The translations under genes and the position numbers were made by a program. From NCBI GenBank assembly GCA_031553045.1, contig JAVBLZ010000004.1, positions 20,514 to 84,513 on the forward strand: a stretch of DNA of 64,000 bases, read 5' to 3'. Below the pieces are notes generated by a model, which did no database searches, had not been told where the DNA came from, and was given only the letters and a program-made list of their open reading frames with translations. This document shows positions 19,238 to 27,925 of this stretch, in pieces. Every line of letters begins with the position of its first letter. Position 1 is the first letter of the stretch. The DNA is from CALXQW01 sp031553045. GTDB taxonomy: Bacteria; Verrucomicrobiota; Verrucomicrobiia; Opitutales; Intestinicryptomonadaceae.

Positions 19238-19883
19238 CGTCGTTCAATTTGAATTTATAGTATCTTTTAGAAAGAGTAGGCTCGGTTTTTTGTTCCTGAG
19301 ATGTGGAGGACGAGGTGCTGGAAGATGGCAGCAGCTTTTCCGTTCTGGTAAAATCATAAGTTATAGAGTCATAAAAAGCATACAGTTCATCAATGTCTGG
19401 GATGTAATACTCAAGCGTGTGGGCATGGGTTGCGTTTGGGTAATTTTTCACCACAACATTTTTTAAATCCAAAACTTTTGAGAAATTTGCATTTTGAACT
19501 TTTTTTACGTTTTCAGCTTTTTCATTTACATTATCCACAAGCTTTTCATAAGCAGAGTTGTTGATGGGGGCTTTTTCTTTGGCAATTTTTGCAATATAAT
19601 TATTGTCTAAAAGTTGGGCGTTGTAAATCCTAAGCTGGCTTTTAGAGCCGGCTATATCTATGACAATTTCAGTCATCATTGCGTTTGATCCCATCACAAT
19701 ATAGCTTTGTATGCTGATAGACAAAACGCTTCTTGCATTGCCGAAAAATGTCGTGCCGTCTGGGAATTGTATCCCAAAGAGTTCAGGATTTTTTATTGTC
19801 GTCTTATCCACATTGAAAGCGAAAAGATTTTGCAAACCAAGGCATAAAACTGCCGCTAAGAATAATATCTTAAGTTTTTTCAT
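19221..19883 (-). CDS. Exported hypothetical protein
   Basis: 220 residues from the ATG at 19883, which gives a clean signal peptide (MKKLKILFLAAVLCLGLQNL). The mature part contains a segment resembling secreted proteins that handle small repeats (LSISIQSYIVMGSNAMMTEI) and a serine/threonine-rich stretch near the C-terminus. No family recognised. It overlaps the next gene on the same strand by 17 bases and is divergent from the ABC transporter gene, whose start is 41 bases away; the shared 41-base gap must carry both promoters. Confidence 0.65.
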   Translation of the reverse strand: MKKLKILFLAAVLCLGLQNLFAFNVDKTTIKNPELFGIQFPDGTTFFGNARSVLSISIQSYIVMGSNAMMTEIVIDIAGSKSQLRIYNAQLLDNNYIAKIAKEKAPINNSAYEKLVDNVNEKAENVKKVQNANFSKVLDLKNVVVKNYPNATHAHTLEYYIPDIDELYAFYDSITYDFTRTEKLLPSSSTSSSTSQEQKTEPTLSKRYYKFKLNDDEKVK

Positions 19884-19924
19884 ACTTGAAATTGCTACGC
19901 TTTTTTGCGAAAATCTCAAGGATA

Positions 19925-21643
19925 ATGTTAAGTTGTAAAAGTTTGACAGTCAGAGTGAGCGGTTCTAGTCAGCCAATTTTGTCTGACGCCTCTTTGAGTT
20001 TTAAGCCTTATGCCATGAATGCTGTCATAGGGCCTTCGGGTTGTGGCAAGACAACTTTGCTCAAAGCCATGCTCAAGATTCTGCCTTCTGAGGGCGAATC
20101 ATATTTTATGTCGGAGCGCATAAATAAGTCTGAAGATTTGATAGGCAAAGTTGGTTTTGCGCCGCAATTTACTTGTGCGCACGCAAAACTTACGGTCAGA
20201 GAATCTTTGCAAAGCGTTCTGGATATCAGCATTTCCGATGCTGAATTAAAGCGCCGCCGCATAGATTATATTTTAGACATCACCGGCTTGAAGGCGCATT
20301 CCGATAAATTTGTGTCGTCGCTTTCTGGCGGGCAGTTACGTAGGCTGGGGCTTTCCATAGAGCTTGCAAACAATCCTCCGGCAATGTTTTGCGATGAAAT
20401 TACCTCCGGCTTAGACCCTCTTTCAGAAAACAACATTTTAGATTTTTTGCGCAACTTGTGCGATAATTTTAACAAGACTTTTATCTGCATCATACATAAT
20501 TTGGCAAAGTTGGATTATTTTGATTTGGTAACCGTGATATATGAAGCAGAAGTCGTATTTCAAGGCACTTTGGCGGAGCTTAAAAAATATTTTGAAATAG
20601 AAAACCAGTTGTCTTTGTATGATAAGCTCAACTCTGAAAGTATTGATTTTTGGCGCAGCAAATGGGCTGCGGAAAAAGAGTTTTATCATGCGCCGAAGTT
20701 TGAAGACTATGAACAGATTTCTCCCAAGCCAATATCCGCAGAATACAAAAATTCTCCGCTTTCAGATTTTGGCAATATCAAGACGCCGCACTTGTTCAGC
20801 CAGCTTTTGACACTCTTAAACAGGCGTCTTAAACTTTTCAGCAGAGATATTGCATACCTATTTTTAAGTATGGCGATAACCGTGGGTTTTCCTATAGTCG
20901 TGGTAATATTTGCGTTAGACGGCTTGCCGCAGATTGAAAGTTTGTCGGTGGACAGAAACATAGGTTTTATTGACGAACTAAGGCAGAGTTTGAAAGTCCA
21001 GTTTGAAGCCGCACAAACGTCAACATTGGTAACGGGCTTGATTTTATTTCAAGTTATTTTGCTAGCGCTCATGGGGTCTAACAATTCCGCCAGAGAGATT
21101 GCTTCTGAAAGGGCAATCTATGAAAAGGAGAGGTTGGTCGGTTTGAGTCCGACCGCATACGCTTTATCCAAAATTCTATTCACAACTTCTTTGGCGATTT
21201 TTCAGGGTTTATGGATGTGTATTTTTGTGAAGTACATTTGCAATTTTCCGGGCGGCGTATTTGATCAATGCCTTTCTTTATCGGCGATATGCGTTGCCAT
21301 GACGCTTATATGTCTGGCGTTTAGCGCAGTGTTTTCTTCCGCAGACAAGGCAAATTTGGTTTCCATATATTTGGTGGGTTTTCAGCTTCCTCTTTCGGGT
21401 ATAGTATTGGCATTGCCAGAGGCTGTTAAATGGATATGCAGGCCTCTCATAACCTCATATTGGGGTTGGGCGGGCTACATGGCATCCATGAAAGACACCA
21501 GAATTTACGATGCTTACATTCAAACCCAGACAAATATTGACGATATACCAAGTGTGAACTTTGCCGTCATAGCCTTATCTTTGCAGTGTGTCTTTGCAAT
21601 TTACGTGGTATTTTGGGGTTGCCATTCAAAGAAGTGGCAATAA
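19925..21643 (+). CDS. ABCG-type ABC transporter half-molecule (ATPase fused to permease)
   Basis: 572 residues from ATG 19925. The ATPase is N-terminal: Walker A GPSGCGKTT at 36-44, signature LSGGQLRRLGLS near 132, Walker B FCDEITSGLDP near 157. An ABC2-type membrane domain of about six helices follows from about residue 300. This ATPase-then-permease order is that of ABCG/White half transporters, which export lipids, peptides or other hydrophobic compounds. Two genes for an anchored and an exported protein follow at 18 and 2 bases, suggesting one envelope export unit. The substrate is unknown. Confidence 0.88.
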   Translation: MLSCKSLTVRVSGSSQPILSDASLSFKPYAMNAVIGPSGCGKTTLLKAMLKILPSEGESYFMSERINKSEDLIGKVGFAPQFTCAHAKLTVRESLQSVLDISISDAELKRRRIDYILDITGLKAHSDKFVSSLSGGQLRRLGLSIELANNPPAMFCDEITSGLDPLSENNILDFLRNLCDNFNKTFICIIHNLAKLDYFDLVTVIYEAEVVFQGTLAELKKYFEIENQLSLYDKLNSESIDFWRSKWAAEKEFYHAPKFEDYEQISPKPISAEYKNSPLSDFGNIKTPHLFSQLLTLLNRRLKLFSRDIAYLFLSMAITVGFPIVVVIFALDGLPQIESLSVDRNIGFIDELRQSLKVQFEAAQTSTLVTGLILFQVILLALMGSNNSAREIASERAIYEKERLVGLSPTAYALSKILFTTSLAIFQGLWMCIFVKYICNFPGGVFDQCLSLSAICVAMTLICLAFSAVFSSADKANLVSIYLVGFQLPLSGIVLALPEAVKWICRPLITSYWGWAGYMASMKDTRIYDAYIQTQTNIDDIPSVNFAVIALSLQCVFAIYVVFWGCHSKKWQ

Positions 21644-21661
21644 ATTTAATTTACAATATAT

Positions 21662-22039
21662 ATGAGTTCAAAAATTAATCCTATTTTTCTGGTTCTAATA
21701 ATACCGCTTATTATTGCGGTAGGCGCAATGATGTATGTATCTAAGGGTAAAACAAGCACCTCTACTGCAAACGCCTTTAATTACTCAAGATACATTGAAG
21801 CGCCCACACAGCTTGCGGGCAATGAGTATTCCGTAGTTGCCGAGATTGATTTGAAACTCGCAGATTTGGAAAACGGCAAGGTTGTGTCGGTGCGTGATAT
21901 AGATTATTCTCAGGTTGCATTTGCCATATTTATTCCAACAGAACTCTATCAGAATATTTATAGCCGTCAGCGTTATGATATTAGATTCAAAGTGGCTAAT
22001 AATGGCGCATTAATTGCAACGAGTCTCAGGAAATTTTAG
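21662..22039 (+). CDS. Small membrane-anchored protein of unknown function
   Basis: 125 residues with a single hydrophobic N-terminal segment (about residues 8-27, FLVLIIPLIIAVGAMMYVS) and a soluble periplasmic part. No family recognised. It sits between the ABC transporter and a large exported protein with only 18 and 2 bases of spacing, so it may be an accessory part of that system. It is short, but codon use and operon position support it. Confidence 0.65.
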   Translation: MSSKINPIFLVLIIPLIIAVGAMMYVSKGKTSTSTANAFNYSRYIEAPTQLAGNEYSVVAEIDLKLADLENGKVVSVRDIDYSQVAFAIFIPTELYQNIYSRQRYDIRFKVANNGALIATSLRKF

Positions 22040-22041
22040 TC

Positions 22042-23943
22042 ATGAAAATTATAAAAATTTATTTCTTAGCGATATTTTCAATAGCCTTGTCTTATGCAAT
22101 GCCCATGGGCGTGATGAACGGTGCGCCGGATGCGGGTGCGGCTACTGGCGGGGCTATTCCTGAAGCAAGTACCACCAATGTCAATCACAACTATTCTGCG
22201 GTTGACTCAAAAACGGCGGACTCTATCTCAAACAAAGTTTTTGATGTGAATAAAGATTCCATAAATTTTGAAGATGGAACTTTTAACTGGAAGGGTAAGA
22301 CCTTTAATATGGGCAATTCCAAACTGGTGAAGGCAAGATTTGAGCGTTATTTGTCAACGCAGGTTTCCTCAAGCAATCTGGAAGATTACATGGCGATAGT
22401 TTCTGAAATCACTTCCACACTTTCGCCATTAAATTCAAACTGTAATGATGAACAGCTTGAATACGCTTGGAAGCGTCTTTATGACGCTGCTGAATACGAT
22501 TTTGACGCCAATATGTCTTTGATTGTCGCAAACAATGTCTTTGCTGCTTTTAGGATGAAGAAAGAATATTATGAGATGAGGCACAATGTGCTTGTTTCTC
22601 AAACTGAAGAAAAGAAAGCAAAGGAATATCATCTTTCAAAAGAGCGTATGTCGGTTTACGCCAATGAGCGTCTTGCAAATACACTCACAAAAAAGCAAAT
22701 AGGGCTGTATTCCAAAATCAATCCAAATTCTGCTACGGCAGACGTTGCGGAGGCTACAAAAGATTACGCATTAAAGACGGCGCAAGTCGGCGCAACTACC
22801 GCATTGAAAGAGTTAAATGCCGCACAGGCGATTATAAAATATCAGACTCAGATAGTAACGTTTCTTTTAAGCAGAAAATTTCAGCACGCGCAGTTGTCGG
22901 CGGCATTTTACAGGCAAATTTACAGGGAAAATTCCGCCGAACTTAAGGTAGGTAAAGAAGAAGTGGCGTCGCTATTTCCTGTGTCGAACGCAATTCCGAC
23001 CAACGACTCTTTGGAGTCAATCGCAACCGAAGCGCTTTTTGACGTGAAAAAAGGTATGGAATCTGTGGAATATCTCTACGCTTCAGGTCAAAGATACAAT
23101 GCTCTAATGCGCCTTATGGAGACGTTTATATTGGGTGAGTTTGACCCTGTGATGTTGGCTTTCGCATTTGAAAAGCGTTCTGAACTTCTCAAAATTTATA
23201 GGGAGCTTTCCGTACTTCAAAGAGTGGCAGATGCAAAAGATTACACGGCGGTAGAAAAGTCTTTGGAAAAACTGCAACTTCTTTGCAATGACTTTCCATA
23301 TCAGGAAGTGCTGTCTAATGTACAGGCTGCGCAAAGGGCAAGTAATTTAAAGGTTTTGGCTGCAAAGCAAGCTGTGGCTTTGGGTAATGTTGAAAGTGTG
23401 GAAAAACACCTTACTGAGGCGGCAAAGATATGGCCTTTAAATCCCAATTTGGAATCTTTCAGCACACAGTTGGTTGACGTTGCAACCGGCAAGACAAAAT
23501 ATCTTACAAAGTTTGACGATTTTTATGAGAGGGGCAACAATCGTGAAATTATGAATGAGGCTTCAGAATTCGCCTTCGCATTATCTCAAGATAAAGAGCG
23601 TTCGCAGAAGCTAAAAGAGGTGGTTTCCAGACTCACTCAGGTTGATATGCTGATTGCTCAGGCAGAAGAACTGCAAGCTCAGAACAACCCATACCTTGCT
23701 TGGGAGATGCTTGAAAGCGCAAAGAAGATAGACAATACCGACCCTATTTTGGCGCGTGCCATAGGTAATTTATCCCCCTACGTTGCAGACTATGTTATGG
23801 TTCTCAATAGGGCGTCAAATGCCGAAAAAGAGGGCAACTGGGCTGTTGCGCTGAACAACTATCTTGCTGCCCAAAAGATTTTGCCCACCTCTAAAACCTG
23901 CAGGATGGGCATTGAAAGATGCGCAAAAAAATACATGCAGTAA
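22042..23943 (+). CDS. Large exported helical (TPR-like) protein
   Basis: 633 residues. A signal peptide (KIIKIYFLAIFSIALSYA) is followed by a glycine/alanine-rich linker, then an almost entirely helical protein. The C-terminal 250 residues contain TPR-like helices (for example PYLAWEMLESAKKIDNTDP and GNWAVALNNYLAAQKILP). There are no catalytic motifs. It starts 2 bases after the small anchored protein, at the end of the ABCG transporter operon, and may be a periplasmic scaffold for export. Function unknown. Confidence 0.75.
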   Translation: MKIIKIYFLAIFSIALSYAMPMGVMNGAPDAGAATGGAIPEASTTNVNHNYSAVDSKTADSISNKVFDVNKDSINFEDGTFNWKGKTFNMGNSKLVKARFERYLSTQVSSSNLEDYMAIVSEITSTLSPLNSNCNDEQLEYAWKRLYDAAEYDFDANMSLIVANNVFAAFRMKKEYYEMRHNVLVSQTEEKKAKEYHLSKERMSVYANERLANTLTKKQIGLYSKINPNSATADVAEATKDYALKTAQVGATTALKELNAAQAIIKYQTQIVTFLLSRKFQHAQLSAAFYRQIYRENSAELKVGKEEVASLFPVSNAIPTNDSLESIATEALFDVKKGMESVEYLYASGQRYNALMRLMETFILGEFDPVMLAFAFEKRSELLKIYRELSVLQRVADAKDYTAVEKSLEKLQLLCNDFPYQEVLSNVQAAQRASNLKVLAAKQAVALGNVESVEKHLTEAAKIWPLNPNLESFSTQLVDVATGKTKYLTKFDDFYERGNNREIMNEASEFAFALSQDKERSQKLKEVVSRLTQVDMLIAQAEELQAQNNPYLAWEMLESAKKIDNTDPILARAIGNLSPYVADYVMVLNRASNAEKEGNWAVALNNYLAAQKILPTSKTCRMGIERCAKKYMQ

Positions 23944-24365
23944 CTGTTGCCAATGTGAAGAATTTCAGTTGGCTTTTATTCGTGGTAATATCATGCAGGT
24001 CATAATATAAGACTACAACTTTTATCGAAAAGTTGTAGTGTCCGGGTAAAATGTAAAGCTGAATATTCTGTAATCTTGCGTATTCTTACGATTTAAAATC
24101 ATTTTTTGAAATGTCCCACTTTGAAAAATTACACTCGCCCCAAAAGCCTTTACATACAAGGAATTGAAAGCATTTTGAACTTCTCAAAATCATGGGGCAT
24201 CGCATAGCAATGTCTCACAAGTCGTAGAATATTTTAAAGGTTTTAGTCAAAAACATTCTGGCGATAGCTTTTTCAAAAGTGTAATATTGCAAATATAGCG
24301 TACGCTTCAACAACCCGCCCCTCTAGGCACCCCTGCCATAGTTGGCAAAGTCAATAGATTCCTTT
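23944..24365. other. Intergenic region with hairpin and a dispersed repeat
   Basis: No gene seen in 422 bases. It contains a perfect 11-bp inverted repeat with a 4-base loop (CTACAACTTTT at 24013 and AAAAGTTGTAG to 24038), not followed by a T run, and one copy of a dispersed ~115-bp repeat (24099-24218). Confidence 0.5.
24099..24218 (+). repeat. Dispersed ~115-bp repeat, copy A
   Basis: Shares with 32464-32583 the opening CATTTTTTGRAATGTCCCAC, then in the same order GCCTTT, ACA-GG, AAAGCATTT, AAAATC(A/G)TGGG(A/G)CAT and ATGTCTC. The ends form an inverted repeat (AATGTCCCAC with a GTGGGACATT-like sequence, decayed here). Copy A lies outside the integrated element and copy B inside it. Possibly a MITE or a remnant of a recombination site. 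Confidence 0.5.
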
Positions 24366-25787
24366 TCAACGCTCAGATTGTCGATTTAGAAAATCGTTAG
24401 CAATTTCAATCAATTTACTTATTTGAAATAAAATCTCATCCGCAACGCTCTCAGAAATATCATTCAATATGCGAGGGTTTATCCATGCTGTGGCAGGATA
24501 TTTTGCGTTTGGATTGTCAATTTCAAATTTATCTTTAAAGAGGTCTGCAAGCATTTTGTGCAATTCCGTCGGCAAATTTGAATTAAGAGATCTAAATCCT
24601 AAGAATAAATCGGAAAAGTTGCATGCATCAAAAGCTACAACAAGTTTCAAATTAAGCTTTTCCAACCCTGCGTTAGAAATATAAATAGAGTCTTCATTTT
24701 CAAGAGAACCTAATCCACTTATTTCATTACAAATTGAATAGTCGGGGAAACGATGTTCCAACTTTTTTGAAAGTTGATTCATAAATTCAAGCTTTGATTC
24801 AAAATTACCGTGCAGTATATGAAGAAATTCCTTATAATTTTCTAATATTTTTAAGGCAGTTGGAAGACTTGCAAATCCATCATTATCGCAGAGCCAAATT
24901 TCTTTTTTAACGACGGCGACTGTCATATATACGCCAGAACCAAAACGAGACGGTTTTTCAACAGCATAATTTAACTTTTCAGCTTCAGCAATAATAATAT
25001 CATGCCATGCATTTCTCACATTGCTTCGATTTTCGTATATTTCCGCTATTTTAAAACATAATTCATCTTGTTCTATTTGCAAATATGGCATTGATTCATT
25101 GTATTGGACGATCGCGTTCATGAATCCTCCAGAGCTATTATTTACATATTCCCAGCGTTCAATGCTATCGTTGTTTTCAAGAAAACGATAAAATCCTATC
25201 CAGTCGGCTTCTTCCCAAAATTGGATTTTTTTGCCTTCAAATTCGCTTTCGCTTTTTTCTACTTTCATCAGATTTTCATAAAAATCTTTGACGATTTCAC
25301 TCGATGTATCTTTTGCCTTTAATGTATCTAAAAACATCTGCCTTGTGAAAACAGCGTATCCTTTTCTTTTTATAATCTCCAAAGATGCTTTCGTTTCTGA
25401 GCCTGTTTTCAAATATACGCAAACAACTTGTCGTTTATTATGACCACTATAATGATCATTTCCCCATCTTCTGTATGTTTCCAGCTGTTCTCCGTGATGT
25501 GAAGTAAAGGTTTTATCTTCTATTATTAAAAATATATCATCATTGATTTCCGCACATATATCGATATTGTGATATTGTCTGCGTACAAAAACTGATGATA
25601 TTTCCTTCTTATAATCTGGAAGCTGCAGTTGAATTAAATTTTTTAGGAAAACAGAACCCAATTCATGCTTTTTTTCGTCGAATTTTTTATTGAGTGGATC
25701 TGCCCATTGCAACAGCCAAGCAATGAAAGCATCTTGACTAAGTTCACTTGTTGCCCAGTAAAATAAATTTGGTTTTACATTATTCAT
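24366..25787 (-). CDS. PD-(D/E)XK nuclease superfamily protein (PDDEXK_4-like)
   Basis: 473 residues. The N-terminus (LFYWATSELSQDAFIAWLLQ) and the catalytic-type motif DICAEINDD ... LIIEDKT (about residues 76-93, with an E-D-K core) match the PD-(D/E)XK family PF14281 as I remember it. Proteins of this group are found singly in variable regions and are presumed DNA nucleases, often suspected in defence. The gene is A/T-rich compared with the backbone, suggesting transfer. It lies just outside the left boundary of the tRNA-Arg element (25,990), so it is not part of it by the boundary evidence. The ATG at 25787 was used. Confidence 0.75.
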   Translation of the reverse strand: MNNVKPNLFYWATSELSQDAFIAWLLQWADPLNKKFDEKKHELGSVFLKNLIQLQLPDYKKEISSVFVRRQYHNIDICAEINDDIFLIIEDKTFTSHHGEQLETYRRWGNDHYSGHNKRQVVCVYLKTGSETKASLEIIKRKGYAVFTRQMFLDTLKAKDTSSEIVKDFYENLMKVEKSESEFEGKKIQFWEEADWIGFYRFLENNDSIERWEYVNNSSGGFMNAIVQYNESMPYLQIEQDELCFKIAEIYENRSNVRNAWHDIIIAEAEKLNYAVEKPSRFGSGVYMTVAVVKKEIWLCDNDGFASLPTALKILENYKEFLHILHGNFESKLEFMNQLSKKLEHRFPDYSICNEISGLGSLENEDSIYISNAGLEKLNLKLVVAFDACNFSDLFLGFRSLNSNLPTELHKMLADLFKDKFEIDNPNAKYPATAWINPRILNDISESVADEILFQISKLIEIANDFLNRQSER

Positions 25788-25955
25788 GAATTATATCAGT
25801 ATTAAAAAGTGTGTTTTTGTTGCTGTTTCGTTGCGGTTTTTGTGGGATTGCGGAGATTTTTGCAAGGACTTGCGAAAAATCTTGATAATTCCGGCGCCGT
25901 TAAAGATGACGAATAAAAACCCTAAAACCATTTGTCTAATAGGTTTTAACGCCTG

Positions 25956-25996
25956 CGCCCCCGCGAGGAATCGAACCTCGATTTGGCGTTTAGGAA
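25956..25996 (-). pseudogene. 3' half of host tRNA-Arg(CCU)
   Basis: Minus strand reads loop TTCCTAA, ACGCC (39-43), AAAT, T arm CGAGG-TTCGATT-CCTCG, acceptor CGGGGGC and discriminator G. The acceptor pairs fully (one G-T) with GCCCTCG of the half at 49642-49679, and ACGCC pairs with AGCGT there in four of five positions. No tRNA 5' part precedes it on the element side, so integration did not rebuild a full gene at this end. Confidence 0.88.
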
Positions 25997-26081
25997 CGAA
26001 TAGGAATATCGCACAAACAAAGGAGTGCTGTCAAGCTCTCAGGAAATTGCAAGGAAGCTTTTTGACACGGGAGCTATTGAT

Positions 26082-27350
26082 ATGAAAATAAAACCCGTAT
26101 CAAAACCAAGCCCGTATAATCCCAAAAAAGGTCTCGCAAGATGGATAGTCTATTATTTCGACCCCGAAAAACATAAACGCTGGGCGAAATACTTTGTCAC
26201 AAAAGAAGAAGCCGACACTTTTTACGAAGAAACACGCATACTCGAAATGCGCCTTGGCATTGAAGCGAACCGCATAAGCTTTGAAGACAAGCGCGATTTG
26301 ATTGAAACAAAACGCCTGCTTGCTCCTCTAAAAATTTCAACTTTAAGCGCAGTGCAAACTTTTATAAGGCTCTCGCAAGATTTGCAAAATTATGGCTACA
26401 CTCTTGAAAATGCCATCGATGAATTTAAGAAATTAAGCAAAGTCAAAGAACGTTCAATCACCCTTCAAAAGGCGGTTGCGCGCTACGAGCATTCTCTTTA
26501 CGCAAAAGACATTACAAGCAATTATCGCAATAAGACTATAAAAAATATCGAGCGTTTTACATCCGCAATGGGCGACGAAAAAGTTGTGTCGCTTATCACT
26601 TCAAAAGAAATCGAAAACTGGATTTTGAGTCTTAAAAAACGTGAATACTCAGACAGCCCTAGCATAACAGTCTGCGGCAAGCCTATGAGAATTTTTACAG
26701 ATTCCGACGAGTCTATTTGCACACGCACACGCAATGAATTTAGAGTCTGCCTCTACACTTTTTTTAAATTCTGCAAAAGCCAAGAATGGCTAGACTTTAA
26801 CCCACTTGAGCGCATCAACGCTTGGCGCGAACGCAGCAAAACTCCGCAGATTTTTACGCCAGAAGAAGTCCGTAAATTACTAGACGCCACTCCACCGCAA
26901 AGCGGACTACGCGCCTACATCGCAATTGCGGCATTCGCAGGAATCAGAAGCGCAGAACTTCAAAGACTTACTTGGGACAAAGTGAAACTCGACGACAGGG
27001 AAATTGTCCTCGATTCCGAAATCACAAAAACAGCATCTCGCAGAGTTGTAAAAGTCACAGAAAATCTCGCCAAATGGTTAGAGCCTTTCCGCCCGAACTT
27101 GGAAAGCAAAACGCTTGTAGTCGGCGACAAATTCAAAGGCATACTCGACCACTTTCAGCGTAAATTTAGAAGCCTCTGGATTGCAAACGGCCTCCGCCAT
27201 TCCGCCGCAACCTACTACTTGGCACTGACAAAAAACTCATACCTCACGGCAGAACAAATGGGCCACGCCGTCGATGTCCTCAAAAAACACTACAACGGCC
27301 TCGCCCGCGAAAAAGACGCCATTCGCTATTTTGAAATCCTCCCCGAATGA
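26082..27350 (+). CDS. int: Tyrosine recombinase (integrase) of the element
   Basis: 422 residues from ATG 26082, chosen over an earlier TTG because GGAG sits 8 bases upstream. The N-terminal part (about 1-60) looks like a short arm-binding domain (YNPKKGLARWIVYYFD), the middle a SAM-like core-binding domain, and the C-terminal catalytic domain has the active-site pattern: R in AGIRSAELQRL, R in GLRHSAATYYLA, H/W position in MGHAV, and the nucleophile Y in KKHYNGL. The gene begins 86 bases from the left tRNA junction and points into the element, the usual position for the enzyme that uses the tRNA site. Its 7-base crossover would be the anticodon loop TTCCTAA. Confidence 0.92.
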   Translation: MKIKPVSKPSPYNPKKGLARWIVYYFDPEKHKRWAKYFVTKEEADTFYEETRILEMRLGIEANRISFEDKRDLIETKRLLAPLKISTLSAVQTFIRLSQDLQNYGYTLENAIDEFKKLSKVKERSITLQKAVARYEHSLYAKDITSNYRNKTIKNIERFTSAMGDEKVVSLITSKEIENWILSLKKREYSDSPSITVCGKPMRIFTDSDESICTRTRNEFRVCLYTFFKFCKSQEWLDFNPLERINAWRERSKTPQIFTPEEVRKLLDATPPQSGLRAYIAIAAFAGIRSAELQRLTWDKVKLDDREIVLDSEITKTASRRVVKVTENLAKWLEPFRPNLESKTLVVGDKFKGILDHFQRKFRSLWIANGLRHSAATYYLALTKNSYLTAEQMGHAVDVLKKHYNGLAREKDAIRYFEILPE

Positions 27351-27357
27351 CGAACAT

Positions 27358-27924
27358 TCATAATTGCGAATATTTTTTGTATTCCTCTGTGCTTTTTACT
27401 TCCATCGGAATAAGCGAATGATCTTTCAGAAGATCAAGCGTCGTCCAAAAATCTCTTTTTGTCTTCATGAAACTGGGTTGTTCTATGATTTTTGCTATTG
27501 GATGGTTCTTAATTTCAGGCAAGAAAATTTCAGGAGCATTTTAATAGGAATAGCAAAATAATAAATCCATGTACCTAGTTCGCTTTTTTGTAAGGATTTC
27601 ATAACCTAACATTGCGACAACCAATTCAATTAAATTGTGGTCTGGGACAAACTCTATTTCAGATAATGGATCTCGATCTGCATGTTTCAAAAAATTATAC
27701 TTTTCATTACATTTATTGAAAAATTCCTTAAGATGTTCTGGTTTTATATATACTTTCAGCCCCTGTTCGAATCCTAACACATTTTGATTTTCTTCCAGCG
27801 AGCGGATGATAGAGCGACACGATTTAACTATTAAATGAACAGCCAAATCGTCCTTTTCGGTAAAGAACAAATATATTGCTGTGTTTAGCATAGATTCCAC
27901 CGCTTCTATCTTAGAATACTTCAT
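27358..27924 (-). pseudogene. Small conserved gene broken by one in-frame stop
   Basis: Reading from ATG 27924 (with GGAGG 8 bases upstream) gives 127 residues, then TAA at 27543-27541, then 60 more sensible codons in the same frame to a TGA at 27358-27360. Those codons read N-A-P-E-I-F-L-P-E-I-K-N and on to K-K-Y-S-Q-L. The motif NFLKHADRDP and the helical N-terminus (AVESMLNTAIYLFF) resemble a family of small uncharacterised proteins of about 190 residues known to me from proteobacteria (with a similar F-KHADRDP motif), and the part after the stop matches the expected length and style. So this looks like a nonsense mutation, or a sequencing error or read-through. It begins one base after the Fic gene, as an operon partner. 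Confidence 0.7.
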
Positions 27925-27925
27925 A

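Noticed and set aside
24366..25787. PD-(D/E)XK nuclease as part of the integrated element
   Set aside because: It lies left of the TTCCTAA boundary at 25,990, on the host side of the tRNA 3' half.
27364..27561. A 65-codon plus-strand frame
   Set aside because: The opposite strand holds the continuation of the broken gene 27358-27924 in a sensible frame.
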